From the NCBI RefSeq assembly GCF_000471905.2, contig NW_006500356.1, forward strand, positions 2,068,731 to 2,132,730: 64,000 nucleotides of DNA, in the 5' to 3' direction. How positions within the stretch are numbered: the stretch's first letter is position 1; each line of letters begins with the position of its first letter. Positions 51,476 to 63,999 of this stretch are shown here, one piece after another. The stretch comes from Amborella trichopoda. Its lineage: Eukaryota; Streptophyta; Magnoliopsida; Amborellales; Amborellaceae. A model generated the notes under the pieces. The model searched no databases. It saw only the letters and a list, made by a program, of their open reading frames with translations, and was not told the DNA's origin. Both the position numbers and the translations under genes were made by a program.

Positions 51476-53465
51476 TCAAAGATCGGAGTGATTTGGAGAG
51501 TGAGAGAAGTAATGAAGCATCATCTCTCTTCCCAATTTAACCACTGCATTCAAATCTTGCATACTCACTTCCATACAATCCCTTAACAAATCTCCCTCCG
51601 CCACCTCTCTTTGCAAAACCAGTATCGCTTCCCTCAAAGGCCCCTGCAACAATTAAAGGATGCAATTTCTGTAAGGGCTAGGCTGAAAATAAAAAATAAA
51701 GCGTGAGCTCGAAATCTCATTCAGGAAGTACTTTAGGCACAAGAAATTTATATGATGGCTCTAAAATTAATTTCTAGTACCGATGATGAAATATATAGTT
51801 TAAAAAAATAGTATAGGATTTGTGAAACCATGAACCCTTAAAATTAGACCGTTTAGATGATGTGTTATAATATATATATTTTTAGGGCTTCAAATTTTAA
51901 TTTTTTTTTCTAAAACTATAACGGTCAAGGTCGGGATGAGTCAACGTCATGATATCAATTTGAAAGATTTCTACACCAAAACTACCATTTTCGTTTTGAT
52001 GTGCAACTTTACTTATTTCGATAACCTATCAAAATGTTTTTCATAATAACATCATCCAAGTCTTACTGCAGGTTCAGGATTCATTATAAGTTTATTATAA
52101 GTTTAGGCAAAATTATACATTGGTTATCTACCTAACACAAGGCCTTTTTATCTAGACATGGACGGATTAAGGGAAAAATTAGGTGTCACACCAATAGCCA
52201 ATAAGATGAGAGATAGTAGACTTAGATGATCTGACCATGTGGAGCGCTAATCCTAATCCAATACAACACCAGCTAGGAAGGAGTGATGTAATTCAAATAG
52301 AATGTGCTCAAAAAAGGCGAGGGAGAGGCCCAAAAAGATATGGTTAGAAGCCATCAAAAGAGATTCAAAGAATTATAGCTCCATTGAAGGTATGACCCGA
52401 GAAAAGATTTCAGGAGAATAGCTTCACTAAAGGGCAGAATAGCAGATCAGGATTCAATTAATTGGAAAAAGGCTATGACGATGATGATGATGATCACAAC
52501 CTTATCCCAATGATTTGGAGTCGCTATATGAATCATTTTCCTTCATTTTTTTCTATATAAAAAAATCATGTGGGTGATTTCCTCCATTCTTTTCTATATA
52601 AAAAAATCATGTGGGTTCAAAGATTAGTGAGAAAGCCCACCACAAGGGCCCTCAAATATACATTTTACTTATGGGATTGTATACAAAGAGAACTATTTAC
52701 CTTTGATAAAAGGCGGTTACAATACCTTACAATCAATTAATGTGAAATTTGATAGTTTGAGAAAATTTGTTTTGGAGTTTGAGTTTGGTCAATGGAATAA
52801 TTGCACCAACCCAATTTCGCATCCAAGGCTCAAGATAAATGCGACCACCTTGATATAAATGGTCTCGTTCTATACTTCCCTTTACTTATAACTTGTATGC
52901 AAAGAGAACCATTTTACTTTATTAATTTCGAACAATTTAAAATAAAAATCCAAAAGAAAGAAGAGATATTACGCACCGCTCTAGTGAAGCGGAGGAGGAG
53001 CCTTTTAAAGAAGGATTTAAAAGCACCTAAAATCCTCTCATAATTTCTGGAAACCCAAACTGGCTTATCCAATTGGGTACCCGTCCCCGAAACCTGCGAG
53101 AAAGCCCTGGTGATCTCCTCCATCTCCTTCGCCGCCTCGAAGAGATCGGACGGTCGAAAATCGCCTCCTCTCCACGCGTAGTTCTGCGCGTAATCCCAGG
53201 CCATCGACCAAACGCCTCCGGAGAATCCCATCCGTCCGTTTAGCATCTCGGCCATCCTCCTCGCTCTAGCAGAGCCGTCGATGTCCCCCCTCGAAGCCCT
53301 AGCGTTGGCCACTCTGGTCATGAGGGAGCTCGAAAGAGAAACAAGGGTTTGGAATTGGCGGATTCCAGCGAAGCCTAAGCCAGAGACAGGGAAAATCACC
53401 GGGAAAAGGAGAAAGAGAAGGAGAACTCGCCGGAAAGTTCGAGATAGAAGAGTTCTGATCCCCAT
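51476..53465 (-). CDS. Plant protein of unknown function with N-terminal membrane anchor (2 exons)
   Basis: Exon 1 is 52977-53465 (163 codons) and exon 2 is 51476-51643 (55 codons plus stop), 218 residues. The intron is 1333 nt, phase 0, GTGCGT..GCAG. The N-terminus MGIRTLLSRTFRRVLLLFLL and following hydrophobic residues to about position 31 form a signal anchor or signal peptide. Next come 'SSLMTRVANARASRGD', an Ala/Arg-rich helix, 'MAWDYAQNYAWRGGDF' (near 90-104), 'WVSRNYERILGAFKS', and from exon 2 'GPLREAILVLQREVAEGDLL' and 'RDCMEVSMQDL'. From memory this resembles a conserved uncharacterised plant family; I assign no function. Exon 1 alone reads on into the intron and would add 20 unrelated residues. 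Exon 2 is supported by its family-like sequence, clean acceptor and phase. The intron holds RTE and MITE insertions. Confidence 0.85.
52141..52535 (+). mobile_element. RTE LINE 3' end, with an inverted RTE tail abutting it
   Basis: On the plus strand 'MDGLREKLGVTPIANKMRDS' and later 'KARERPKKIWLEAIKRDSKN' in part are the C-terminus of an RTE reverse transcriptase, interrupted by stops and frame changes. It ends in GATGATGATGATGATCAC at about 52495. It is followed immediately by CCTTATCCCAATGATTTGG and TCGCTATATGAATC, the inverse of the RTE 3' terminus, so two tails meet head to head. It lies in the intron of the unknown membrane-protein gene. Confidence 0.72.
52536..52617. repeat. 41-bp two-copy tandem duplication
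   Basis: TTCTATATAAAAAAATCATG followed by TGGGT occurs twice at a spacing of about 41 bases. Confidence 0.85.
52673..52880. mobile_element. Family-M1 MITE, 208 bp, with exact 9-bp TSD
   Basis: Ends GGGATTGTATACAAAGAGAA and (inverted) GGGAAGTATAGAACGAGACC. Exact duplication TTTACTTAT at 52664-52672 and 52881-52889. Internal arms are TTTACCTTTGAT / ATATAAATGG and AGGCGGTTACAAT / GCGACCACCTT. It is the best-preserved copy of the family and sits in the intron of the 51476-53465 gene. Confidence 0.88.
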
Positions 53466-53796
53466 TTTTTCTTGGATCTTTTCCTAATCCTGTCGAGGAA
53501 GTTGCCGGCAATTCAATTTCCCGGCTAATCCTGAACTTAATTGAGGACTTGGGCTTCTCTTTTCTTTTTTTCTTACATCTTGTTTTAGGGTAAATACCGG
53601 GCGATACCTTGCTATATGGGGATTGAATCTTTATTCGGTTCGTTGCTTACTCACGCGGGAGCATAGTGTTTAGGAAGATATTCTTTATATAAAAATTTGA
53701 GATAAAAGTATTTTGAATAAACATAATTTTATGTCAAAATTTGACTGGGGATTCTCACGTTAACTTTGGGAGCACATGTAAATAGAAAAAGTATGC

Positions 53797-54026
53797 AAAG
53801 AGACACTTATTACCGTGGGTATAATAAAGCCACAATTATATTTTAAATCGGATGGCTAATAGTGTGTACTAAGCTTAATTGTGTTTAAAAACTTTCTCCC
53901 ACAGGCCGAGTCATCCAATTTAATATTCAATGGTTAAGCCAAGTCATCCAATTTAATATTCAATGGTTAGGATGGATTGTGACCTCTTTATAATAAAAAT
54001 AAATGGTCGTACAATTTATTATCCCT
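53797..54026. mobile_element. Family-M1-like MITE, degraded
   Basis: Left AGTATGCAAAGAGACACTTA, ATAAAGCCACAATTATA; right GGATTGTGACCTCTTTATAA, AAATGGTCGTACAATTTATT. The block order matches family M1. It contains a 33-bp two-copy duplication (53909-53970). Ends are approximate. Confidence 0.5.
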
Positions 54027-56610
54027 ATAAAATATGAGCGGAAAATTTTTTCTTCTTTAGGTGGGGTTAGGCACTAGTTTGAGGTTGCTCATGTGGGGAC
54101 CTAAAAATACTCATACACAATTAAATGTACACTCGGAAATTTGTTTCATCGGGGTTGGACCGCATTGTCTATGTGGTCAAGAAAGTGTAAAGCATCCTTT
54201 TTAAAGATGGGTGCAAGTATGTGCTCCATATAAAAACAATGGAAACCACCGGTCCAAAGGTTTTCTTTCTAGAAAATCTATTTCTAGTTTTTAAATTTAA
54301 TTTATTTTTTCATATTCATGATCTCCATATTAGAGATTACATGTCTTTAAAAATTAAGTTATAAAGTCCATCTCAAAAATAGATTTATTAAGAGGTCCAC
54401 ATTTCTACATATGCGGGTTTGGCCGCATAGAAACCAGGTCCTTTCTTATTTGGGTGATATTTGTATAAGCTGCCCACCTTATATTATACAAGTAAGATGC
54501 ACCTCAAATTTTACTAGAAGATGTGGTACCAATGTCAGAAAACTTAAAATGGTTTAAAGATTCATGTTCAGCTGCAACCATAGTTTTCAAACTCAGGCGA
54601 GTCGAATCGGCCTCGCCCTATTGCTGAGGCTGAGGGCCCCCGAGTCCATGGTACAGTAGCTGATGGTGCATTGAGTGTACAAGAATCGCTAAAAAGAATG
54701 GAAGACTCGGTTCAAGAAACATGAAACTTGCCCGATTTTTCGCTATTAGCGGATGAAACTCGTTTTTTATAATAGGGAAACTTTTGTAAACTGAAAATCC
54801 AAAATTTGAGAGTGATTTTGATCAATTTTTGGAACCTTTTCATGTTTTTAACATCAATATTATCTCTATGATAGGATTTGGGTTCATCAAAACCCAAATT
54901 GAACAACAATTTGTCGAGAAATTATCGGGTTTTTAGGGTTATTCTTGCATGAAAAAAAAATCCGTCAATATCTTCCGTTCTCTCTTATTTATCCATGAAA
55001 TTGATTTATTTTGGGTTTTTTTTCAATCTAATGAAGTTATCTACAAAAGCCCTCTGCTAATTTTCGTGTTTATCAAGCTTAATCACCTTAAATTTATGGT
55101 TTTAGGGTTCTATAAGTGATTTTTCTTTTTTCCGCCAAACTTCATTGTTCTTGTTGATTCCTATACCAAAGCAGAATATTTTTGGCTTTTTTTAAGCTTT
55201 TGAAATCAGCTTCAAGAGCCCTATACAGATCAGTGGTTTTAGTTCTACATCGTCGACTGCTTTCGTGCATCAGAGAGGTACATCGTTAGTCTGTGAAAAA
55301 ATCACCAATTATATTATTTCTCTCTAATTACTTAGTAATTTTTTGTGATTTTTAATTTATTTTGAAGCTTTTGAAATCATCTTCAAAACCTCTATATAGA
55401 TTAGTAGTTTTTTTTTCCAATATTGACTGATTTAGTGCATCATAGAATTAATATCGATGAACAATCAAAAAGTTGTAAAATCTAATATTTTTCTCTATTT
55501 TATCAACAATAATATTCCAATTATTATTATTTTTTTACGATATTGAAATAAATTCACCCCATTTCACTCATTTCTTTCTAGTGCATTTTGTGTTTTGATT
55601 TATTAAAGACATGCATGTTAGATGGAATTTTGTCATGGAAACATATTTCTTTATTGAACAAGAGAAATTATTAAAAATAGTCATATTTAATTAATTTCAA
55701 AAACCAATGTTACTTTTGCTAGAGTGTGTGTGCATTTTTTTTTCTTTTGGGGTTTCCAGACATCCCTATATGCAAGATTTTTATTTTTATTGTTTTTTAA
55801 GAGTTATAAAAAAAAGAGCTTTAAAGAAAGTAGTAATTATGAAAAAAATGAGGGTCATTTTTTAGAATTCACGAGAAGTAAGAATTTGTTTTCTAAATAG
55901 TTAAGATATAAAGAATTCTAAAAAAAATGTAGCCCCTTCCCCCCAATCGAACTCAATACCTCTTATAGACTCGCGCAGCATAAATTGTTTTTTTAAGAGA
56001 GTCATAGAAAAAAAAGATCCAAAATAAATCCAAGCCATAAAAAAATATAGAGTTAAAAAATATTATTTTTAATAGATTTATAGAAAACATAACTTCAAAA
56101 TAGAGCCAAGTCATTGAGAAATAAAGACCAAGGGTACTAACCAATTTGCCACACATAACTGTAGTAACAATGGTGGCCGCCATTTTACATAGAGCTATTC
56201 TTTATTTGCTCTAAAGAAAAAAAAACCGGTGTAACAATGGTTGCCTGCATTTATATAAAGCTAGTCTTTATTTGCTCTAAAGAAAAAATAACCGGTGTAA
56301 CAATGGAGGCCTTTTATTTAAAAATAATGGTAAAGCAAAAAATGAAACACAACGATGACCTTTTTTTCCGTGAAAACCGTGTTGGTTTTTGACGCGCAAT
56401 TAGAAATTCTTTTTTTGTCCTTTATATACATATACAGTCGAGATGATAAATTGGAAAGAATTCTTTTTTATCCTTTATATACATATAAGGTTGAGATGAC
56501 AAATTGGAAAGTTTACCAACTTCAAAACGTTCTTTCTATTGTTTTGTTAGATGCACCTTACTTTTACAATATAAAGTTACGATTTTATATAAAATTTTTC
56601 CATTATTATT

Positions 56611-56656
<46 letters not shown>

Positions 56657-57060
56657 TTTTTTGCAATTTGGATTTTGTGCAGCTAATCCAAAGGTCATGA
56701 TATGTATAACAGTTTATAAGTGTGGTGGGCTTAAATAGTACTTACAAAGATTCTCACTCTGTCTCGTATTTTATCGGCACCTCATTACATGTGTTCTGTC
56801 TCACTAAAAGCTTCACTAAGAAACTTATAGTTTCCAACTTTCATAATTGCTATTTCTCTTTTATTCTTTGATGAGTTATTTTTATCTCTTGAGAAATTAT
56901 TTTTGAAATCTTCCTTATCATCTCCATTAATGCCCCGTCAGTGGTATGGTGGTGTTTTTGACCGCTTATCCACATTAGAAGTGGGGAGGGATGCTCTCTA
57001 AAGCTTTTCAAAGCTCTCGCTTTGAAACTTTTTTTGGAGCCAATTGGTTAAAATTACTTC
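54027..57060. other. Intergenic AT-rich region with several local duplications
   Basis: No gene recognised. A GC-rich patch at 54585-54660 (AGGCGAGTCGAATCGGCCTC) looks like a MITE end. An imperfect duplication of 80-100 bp is at about 55185 and 55363 (AAGCTTTTGAAATCA). A 66-67-bp repeat of 2.3 copies is at 56164-56312 (GTAACAATGG). A 54-bp two-copy repeat is at 56407-56512 (CCTTTATATACATATA). An (ATTT)n microsatellite is at about 56612-56655. Confidence 0.6.
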
Positions 57061-57064
57061 AATA

Positions 57065-57155
57065 TTTGAATCAATTTTGACTTTTAATAGAGGAGAATAA
57101 CGGACCAAGATTCATGTAGCTAATCTCAATTAATTAGAAAAAATTATGAGGATGA
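57065..57155 (+). mobile_element. RTE LINE 3' tail
   Basis: CCAAGATTCATGTAGCTAAT, CAATTAATTAGAAAAAATTATG and GATGATGATGATAG match the RTE 3' end ('IHVANL' region followed by a GATGAT tail). Strongly 5'-truncated; TSD not resolved. Confidence 0.65.
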
Positions 57156-57599
57156 TGATGATAGCTTAAATCGATTATGGTTCTAATATTGAATTTTTAA
57201 CATGAGTGCTTCCTAAATATCCTCTACATAGGCACATGTTATGAATAAATGACCATGATCTTTGATTTGGGCTTTACATCAAATTAAAAAACGGTTGTTA
57301 CATTCACGAAAACCCTATTTGCACTCTATCAGTGGTTAGAATTTTTGCTTGACAAGCTAACCCTATGAATCAAGAGACCTAGGTACCTATTTGCTTAATA
57401 ATAAAAATGAGAAGAAATACGGATAGAACAAGTCAAACTCAACAATTGTCCTTCTATTTTTATTTTATGGTGAAATTCAATCTTACAGCACTCATAGGCC
57501 TCTTGTTACAAGGAGCACCTCAGTCTAATTGATTATATTAATAAAAAGAGAAAATTACGCCAAAAATAAGAGAATATAGTATATTCAATATACTATTGT

Positions 57600-57710
57600 A
57601 CAAGACTTATGGCCTCAATGAAGGTGGCACTTAATAGTAGAATAGCGAATTAGAATTCTTACAGCCGATCCCAAATAATTGGGAAAAGTTTCTAATGATG
57701 GTGACGAATT
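57600..57710 (+). mobile_element. RTE LINE 3' tail, eroded
   Basis: GGCCTCAATGAAGGTGGCAC, then AGCCGATCCCAAATAATTGG and TTCTAATGATGGTGACG, follow the RTE terminal pattern with several changes. Confidence 0.6.
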
Positions 57711-60700
57711 TGCTGCATAATAGTTTTATGTTTCTTTTGCTTCAAATTCTTCATCTAAATCTCAATTATTTTGTTCGTCTATGGCTTTATGAGCGCTCTC
57801 AGTTATTGAGATGCTCTCTCCGCTCCTTATGGAATTCTTATCTATCTATTTTGTTCTCTCTTTATACAAACCATTCAAAATCATATTGAGAGGGAACAAT
57901 TAGTAGATATAGGCGATTGGGCGTACTAGTGAAAATTGATGGTGCGGATGAGACCAAACCCGAAATCAGAGAGGAGAGTTGCCGTGAGGCTGGTGAATAT
58001 AGAGCCCAAAGTTTATATTAGAAATATTTTTTGCCTTTTAGAGAGAGAGAGAGAGAAGAAAAGTTATCTATTTATAAAGGAAGCTTTGTTACCTTTTTTT
58101 TTTTTTTTGTATCTTCCCCTCTCTCTGTTCCCATTTTTATAGAGAGAAGGATGACTAACGTTTATCTTTCTCCAACAGGTCTTTGAGAAAAAGTTTTCCT
58201 AGATCTCAGGGATATTCTTCCAACTCATCCACATGAACGTTGGAGAATATAGATAATTATGGATAATATAATAAAACCCAAAATTGTAGGTTAAATCATA
58301 CGAGGCCTCATGGCCATACGTATCAATATCTCCCACTTAGATATGATGGCCGAGCATAATAATAACTCACATGCATACTCCCACTTTTGAGTATGACCTT
58401 TAAGAAAATATCTTGTCATGAGGTTTTTTTCACGTTTTTTCAGATATACTTCTCATAACAAATATCCATCATAAGGATTTTTACATTAATGTGGATTTTT
58501 CACTTATTAAAAACCTGATTGACTTAAGTTTTTAAGTCTCATTAAACTAGTGTCTTTAGACAGTAGTTCAACACTTGGACATTTTGTTAATGGATCAAAG
58601 ATCATATTTGATGAGGGCAAGTAACTAATAGTTACTTCACCTTTCTCAACTATATCCTGAATGTAGTGGTATTGGACATCTATGTCTTCCTTTGGAGTTA
58701 TTTGCTCCACTTTTAATTAATTTAATTGCAGCTTGATTATCACAAAATATTTGGATCGGTTCATCAATTATTTGCAGCTTTAAGTCATCTATGAAGTGTT
58801 TTATTCAGACGGCGAAAGTACATGAAGTGTTACATGCAATGTATTCTGCTTTCTGTGTGTAGCTAGCTACACACCTTTGTTTCTTGCTAGACCAAGAAAT
58901 AGCTGCCCCTCCAAAGAGGAAAACATATCCTGAGGTGGACTTATTATCGTCCTTATCCCCAGCAAAATCTGTATCTGAATATCATATAACTTAAAGCTTA
59001 TCTGCTTGAAAACACAATTTTAGATGCTTTGTTCTATTTAATGTACCTTATAATTCTTTTTACTGCTTTCCAATGAGTTATGCACTAACAAGTCCTACGG
59101 CATAACTCAAATCTGGTCTTATGCATCTTACTGCATATACCTAGCTTGTGCATATGGAACATTAGGTTTTTTTGTCCTTCTACTGAACAATTCTTCCTAG
59201 ACAACTTTACTCCCTTTTTAATATGAGTGGACAATGATTTATAATTTTTCATATGAAATTTTTAGAAAATCGAGTCAAGATATCTTTTTTGGCTCAAGCA
59301 CAACATTTTTTATTTTCTATCTCTAATTATTTTTATGCCTAGAACATAAGATGCTTCTCTCATATCTTCCATCTCAAATCAAGAAGAAAGCCATGACTTA
59401 GTCTTATCATTCATTTCTAAGTCATTTCATGCTATTAGGATATCATCTACATATAATAAAAATATTGTGAATTTACTCCCACTTTTCAAGACATACGCAC
59501 AATGATCCAATCTATTTCCTTCATATCTCATCTATAGGATGGTATCATGAAATGTTAAGTACTATTGTCTTGATAATTGTTTTAAACCATATAAAAACTT
59601 ATTTAATTTGTATACTTTATTTTTTTAGCCTTTAATTATGAAGTCATCATGTTGCTTCAGGTAAATGGTTTCCTTTAGTTTATCATTCAATAATGCAATA
59701 TTTACATCCATTTGGTAAAGTTCTAGATCATAATATGCAACGATTGTCAAATTAGTCTAATGAATATAAACGTTGCAACTGGAAATAAGTGTCGACATAG
59801 TTGCCCTTTTTTTGGGTAAAACCCTTTAAATTTATCAATAGATCAATCAGATTTTAACTTATTTTTAAGTACCTATTAGAACCTATAGGTTTCCTATCTG
59901 ATGATAAATCTCATAGATCCTAAACTTTATTTTTCCCAATAGAATCTAATATTTATCTCATGGCATTAAGCCATTTTTTATATTCTTGTGACTTCATAGC
60001 ATCAATGAAGTCAAAAGAGTCATGAATTTCATCTAGGTCAATACAGTTGTCTATCTCCTCACTCATATTGACATAGAAATTATCAAGGTATAATGGATGA
60101 GCTCTAGATCTCTTTTGACCACTTAACATTAGGTATGTGGGTATTTCAACATCATCATATTGATCAGGGTTATCCATATCCACTGTAGGTAGTGGTTCTA
60201 AGTCATTTATGATATTAAGTGGATTATCATCATCCGCTACAGGTATGTTTTCTTCAATAAAATATTTTAGGAACTCAATATCTCTGCTTTCAATGAGTCC
60301 CTTATCTTTATGATAAATCGATATCCCTTTGAACATTTAGGGTATCCTATAAAATTACAAACTAGAGTTTTGTTTTCTAACTTATTTGCTGATATGGAAT
60401 TAGGACATGCGCAATCAACCCCCACTTTTTTAAGTTGGTTAGATCAGACTTTCTACTTGTCCACAGTTCATAAGGCGTAAAATCTATTACCTTAGTTGAA
60501 ACCCTATTAAGAATATACATGGATGTACTTATTGCTTATCCCCAAAAAGTCTTAGGTAGATTAACATGACTCATCATGGATCCAGTCATTTCTAAGAGGG
60601 TTTTATTATGCCTTTCAATTATTTTATTTTGTTGTGGTATATTAGGCAAAATGGTATGTCTTTTAATATCAAATTCTTGGTAATAAGTATTGAAAGCTTC

Positions 60701-63069
60701 GGATATGTATTCACCTCTCCTATCAGTTCTAAGAACTTTGATGTTCATACCCAATTGGTTTTCTACTTCATTTTTATATATTTTAACTTTTTCTAAAGCT
60801 TCCAATTTATGGTGGATTAGATAAACATATCCAAACCTAGAAAAATCATCAATAAAAGTAATGAAATATAACATCCCTCTATAAGTTTTAATATTGAGGG
60901 GCCCACAAATGTTTGAGTGCACCACATTCAATAACTCAATAGCTCTCTCCATTTTATTGAATGATTTCCTAATCATTTTTCTTGATAAGCAGTGTTGACA
61001 AGTTAGAAATTCCACATTATTTAGATTTAGAATAAGACCTTTTTTTATTAACCTTCTTATTTTGTCTTTTCCTATGTGGCCAAGCCTAAGATGCCAAGTA
61101 TATACATCAACAACCATTACACTATCATAACTAGAATAAGTTGAAATTGTATTATCATCTTTCTCATTTACATGATGAATGAACAAGTTGTAGTCATCAA
61201 CCAAGTGCCCCCAAGCATAAATTTGTCCACGCTTTCTGATTGATACTTTCATTGATTGAAAGCAGACTTCAAAGCTCTCTTTAATGAGCAATAAAACATA
61301 TACAACATTTCACCTCATACAAGGGACAAAATATACATCAATTAATACAATGTCAATTGCCCTACATACAACCTACAAGTTCTTACATCTAATACATTAG
61401 AATAGGTATTGTTCGCCATGTAGATGCGTTTCTCCCCAACTTTTATTTCATTAAAGTCTTCAAATAGACCTTTTGAGATTAAAATATGCCGATTAGCACT
61501 TGAGTCTACCCACCATCCTTTGATGTCGAGGTCTGTCATCAGACACTCAGAAACCATACAAACAACTTCACACATCTTGCTTCCATTTTCGTTATTCTTT
61601 GGATTTACGGGAATCTATTATGTGGGCAGTGGCTCTTAAAGTAACCTAGCTGACCACATAAGAAGCATTTTGGTTGTCCTTATTTAGTTTCTTGATTGTA
61701 GGGCTTAGTTTCTCTGTTTTTGAACCTATTATTCATCTTATTAAACTTCTTTTAAAATTTTTGGTTGCTAGGTTTGGGTTAGCTAGACCTGGGAGGTCCT
61801 TGAGCAAGCATGAGCTTACTCCTTTTATCTTTGTTCATGTGATCTTGCTCTAAGGCTAGTTACATAGATAGATCCCCTAATGTAAGAGATTTGACATTCA
61901 ATAGAAGTGTAATTGTTACCATCCTCCATGAAGGTGGAAGGCTATTTAAGATAGTAGAAACTTTCATGCACTCGGGGACTTCATTCCCAGCAATGTCTAA
62001 GTCATTAGCCATAACAAGCAATTGAAGGTGTGTTTCAGAGGTTGAGTCATATTTAGTTTTTATTGCCTCCAGCATTTTTTTAGATGTTTCATAATGTTTG
62101 AAAACCTTAATAAGGCCATTTTGCATAAAAGTTAACAAAAGAGTTTTGCTATGAGGTCGTCTTTTAAAAACTTTTCTAACTTTTTCTTTTCTTCTTCAGT
62201 TGGTTTATCACCAACTACTGGTGGATCATCTTTTAGTACATGTATGATTCTATCTTGGATGATGAGATATTTCATCTTCCTCTTCCACATGTTAAAATTG
62301 GTTCTATTTAATTTTTCAACTCTATAAAGTTCAGTCATTACAATTCTACTGGCCATTTGCTAAGCTAGGTGCGAGCAACCTAATGCTTTCTAAGCTCTAA
62401 AGAAGCTAAACAAGGCACCAAAAAAATTAATATGTGGTCAATATCTATACAAAGAGAGCTGTAATTATTTCATAAACAATATCAATTATTAAATGATGCC
62501 TTAAAAAATTTGAATTAGGAAAATCCCTCAATCTATAGTAAGTACTACAATTATCAAAGATAATATAAAATTTCCCCTTTATATTATTTATTTGGGGTGC
62601 ATGAGCAATATCAAGGGTGTGTGGGCAAATATCTGATTCACTTTAGAAGACAAATTAATTTCTATATCACACCAAGTCGGTAAGTCCATTAATTGCATTC
62701 AAATATCAGCAATACCAAAAAAAAGATCAAAATAAGTCTTTTATAATTTTTTGTCTCCCCACCCCCCTTATTTTTAATAGAAATGCCAGCAATATATAAA
62801 GCAACAAAGTAACAAAATTAGCAAAATATGTATTCAGAGATGCGATATATGTTCAAAGTGATTGTATCTCTGTAACAGATAATCCACCATAAAATATTTA
62901 ACAGAGATGCGATATATATGCGTTAAATGTGATGTAGTGCATGGATGTGATGGAGAGCTCAAGTTATGGTGACATCACACTTTAAGAAGTGGGTTTGTGC
63001 CCATCGTTTCTTTAATTATAAGTAATTTCTTAAATTAAGATATATTGAGTGACAACAAAATATATGGGC

Positions 63070-63350
63070 TTCCCTGAAGATAAACTTGAATATATAAGAT
63101 GATAAGAATACGTATGCTTCACAATTGAGAAAGATAAATGAAGAAACACAATTGAGAACATAAGTGGGATGTAACACATGTAAGATAATAAGAAAACTAT
63201 GTTTCATTGTATGCTTCACAATTGAGAAAGATCATAAGATATATAAGATAAGATAAAACGTTTGCTTCACAATTGAAGATAAGCTTGAATATATATATAT
63301 AAGATAAAATGTATGCCTCATATTTGAAGATAACCTTGAATATGTATGGA
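63070..63350. repeat. Degenerate repeat array in the copia leader
   Basis: Four or five imperfect units of about 50-70 bp built from TTGAATATATAAGAT, GTATGCTTCACAATTGA and GAAAGAT/GAAGATAA words. It lies between the primer-binding site and gag of the copia element. Confidence 0.7.
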
Positions 63351-63942
63351 TCCAATATAAAATAAAGTGTGAGTAGTGAATTATGGACACAATGCATAGA
63401 AAAATATTAACAGAAGAAATCAAAGCAGCCCTTGAAAAAAATCGATGGAAACATGAGCCTATGGGTTTTCTTGGTATATGAATTATGGACACAATGCAAA
63501 GAAGGTAGAGGGATCAAAGGGCAAATATAGGCCTTTGAGTAGGAAGTGGGTTCTCTCTGCAAAAATCTAGAGAGAAAAAAAGTCCCTGATTAACAGAGAA
63601 ATAAAACTGTAGCCAACTTTTTTGGTAGAGGAGAAACTGGGGCTAATTTGCTCATAAAGATTAAGGTTTTTCCTTTTAATGAAACTTACAGCAAGATGCA
63701 AAGCATGATTTGCATTTATTAGAACCAAACTTGCTGAAAAATAAATATATAGATATATCAAGAAACTCATGAATAAATATAACACCAAAACAATATGGAA
63801 GATGGAACCTGGATGCTCTGATACCAATGTTAGTGAAAATTGATAGCGCGGATGAGACCAAACTCGAAATCAGAGACAAGGGTTGTCGTGAGGTTAGTGA
63901 TCGTAGAGCCCTGATTTGAGATTAGGAACCACTTTTACCTTT

Positions 63943-63943
<1 letters not shown>

Positions 63944-63996
<53 letters not shown>
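63944..63996. repeat. (GA)n microsatellite in the copia 5' LTR
   Basis: About 26 GA units; the 3' LTR carries a much shorter run at the matching place (about 58038-58054), so the tract expanded or contracted after insertion. Confidence 0.95.

Positions 63997-63999
<3 letters not shown>

Noticed and set aside
53281-53487. Arg/Lys-rich plus-strand ORF
   Set aside because: Antisense shadow of the membrane-anchored protein's first exon.
56355-56738. 127-codon ORF around the ATTT repeat
   Set aside because: Built from a 54-bp tandem duplication and a microsatellite (an 'LFIYLFIY' run); no gene character.
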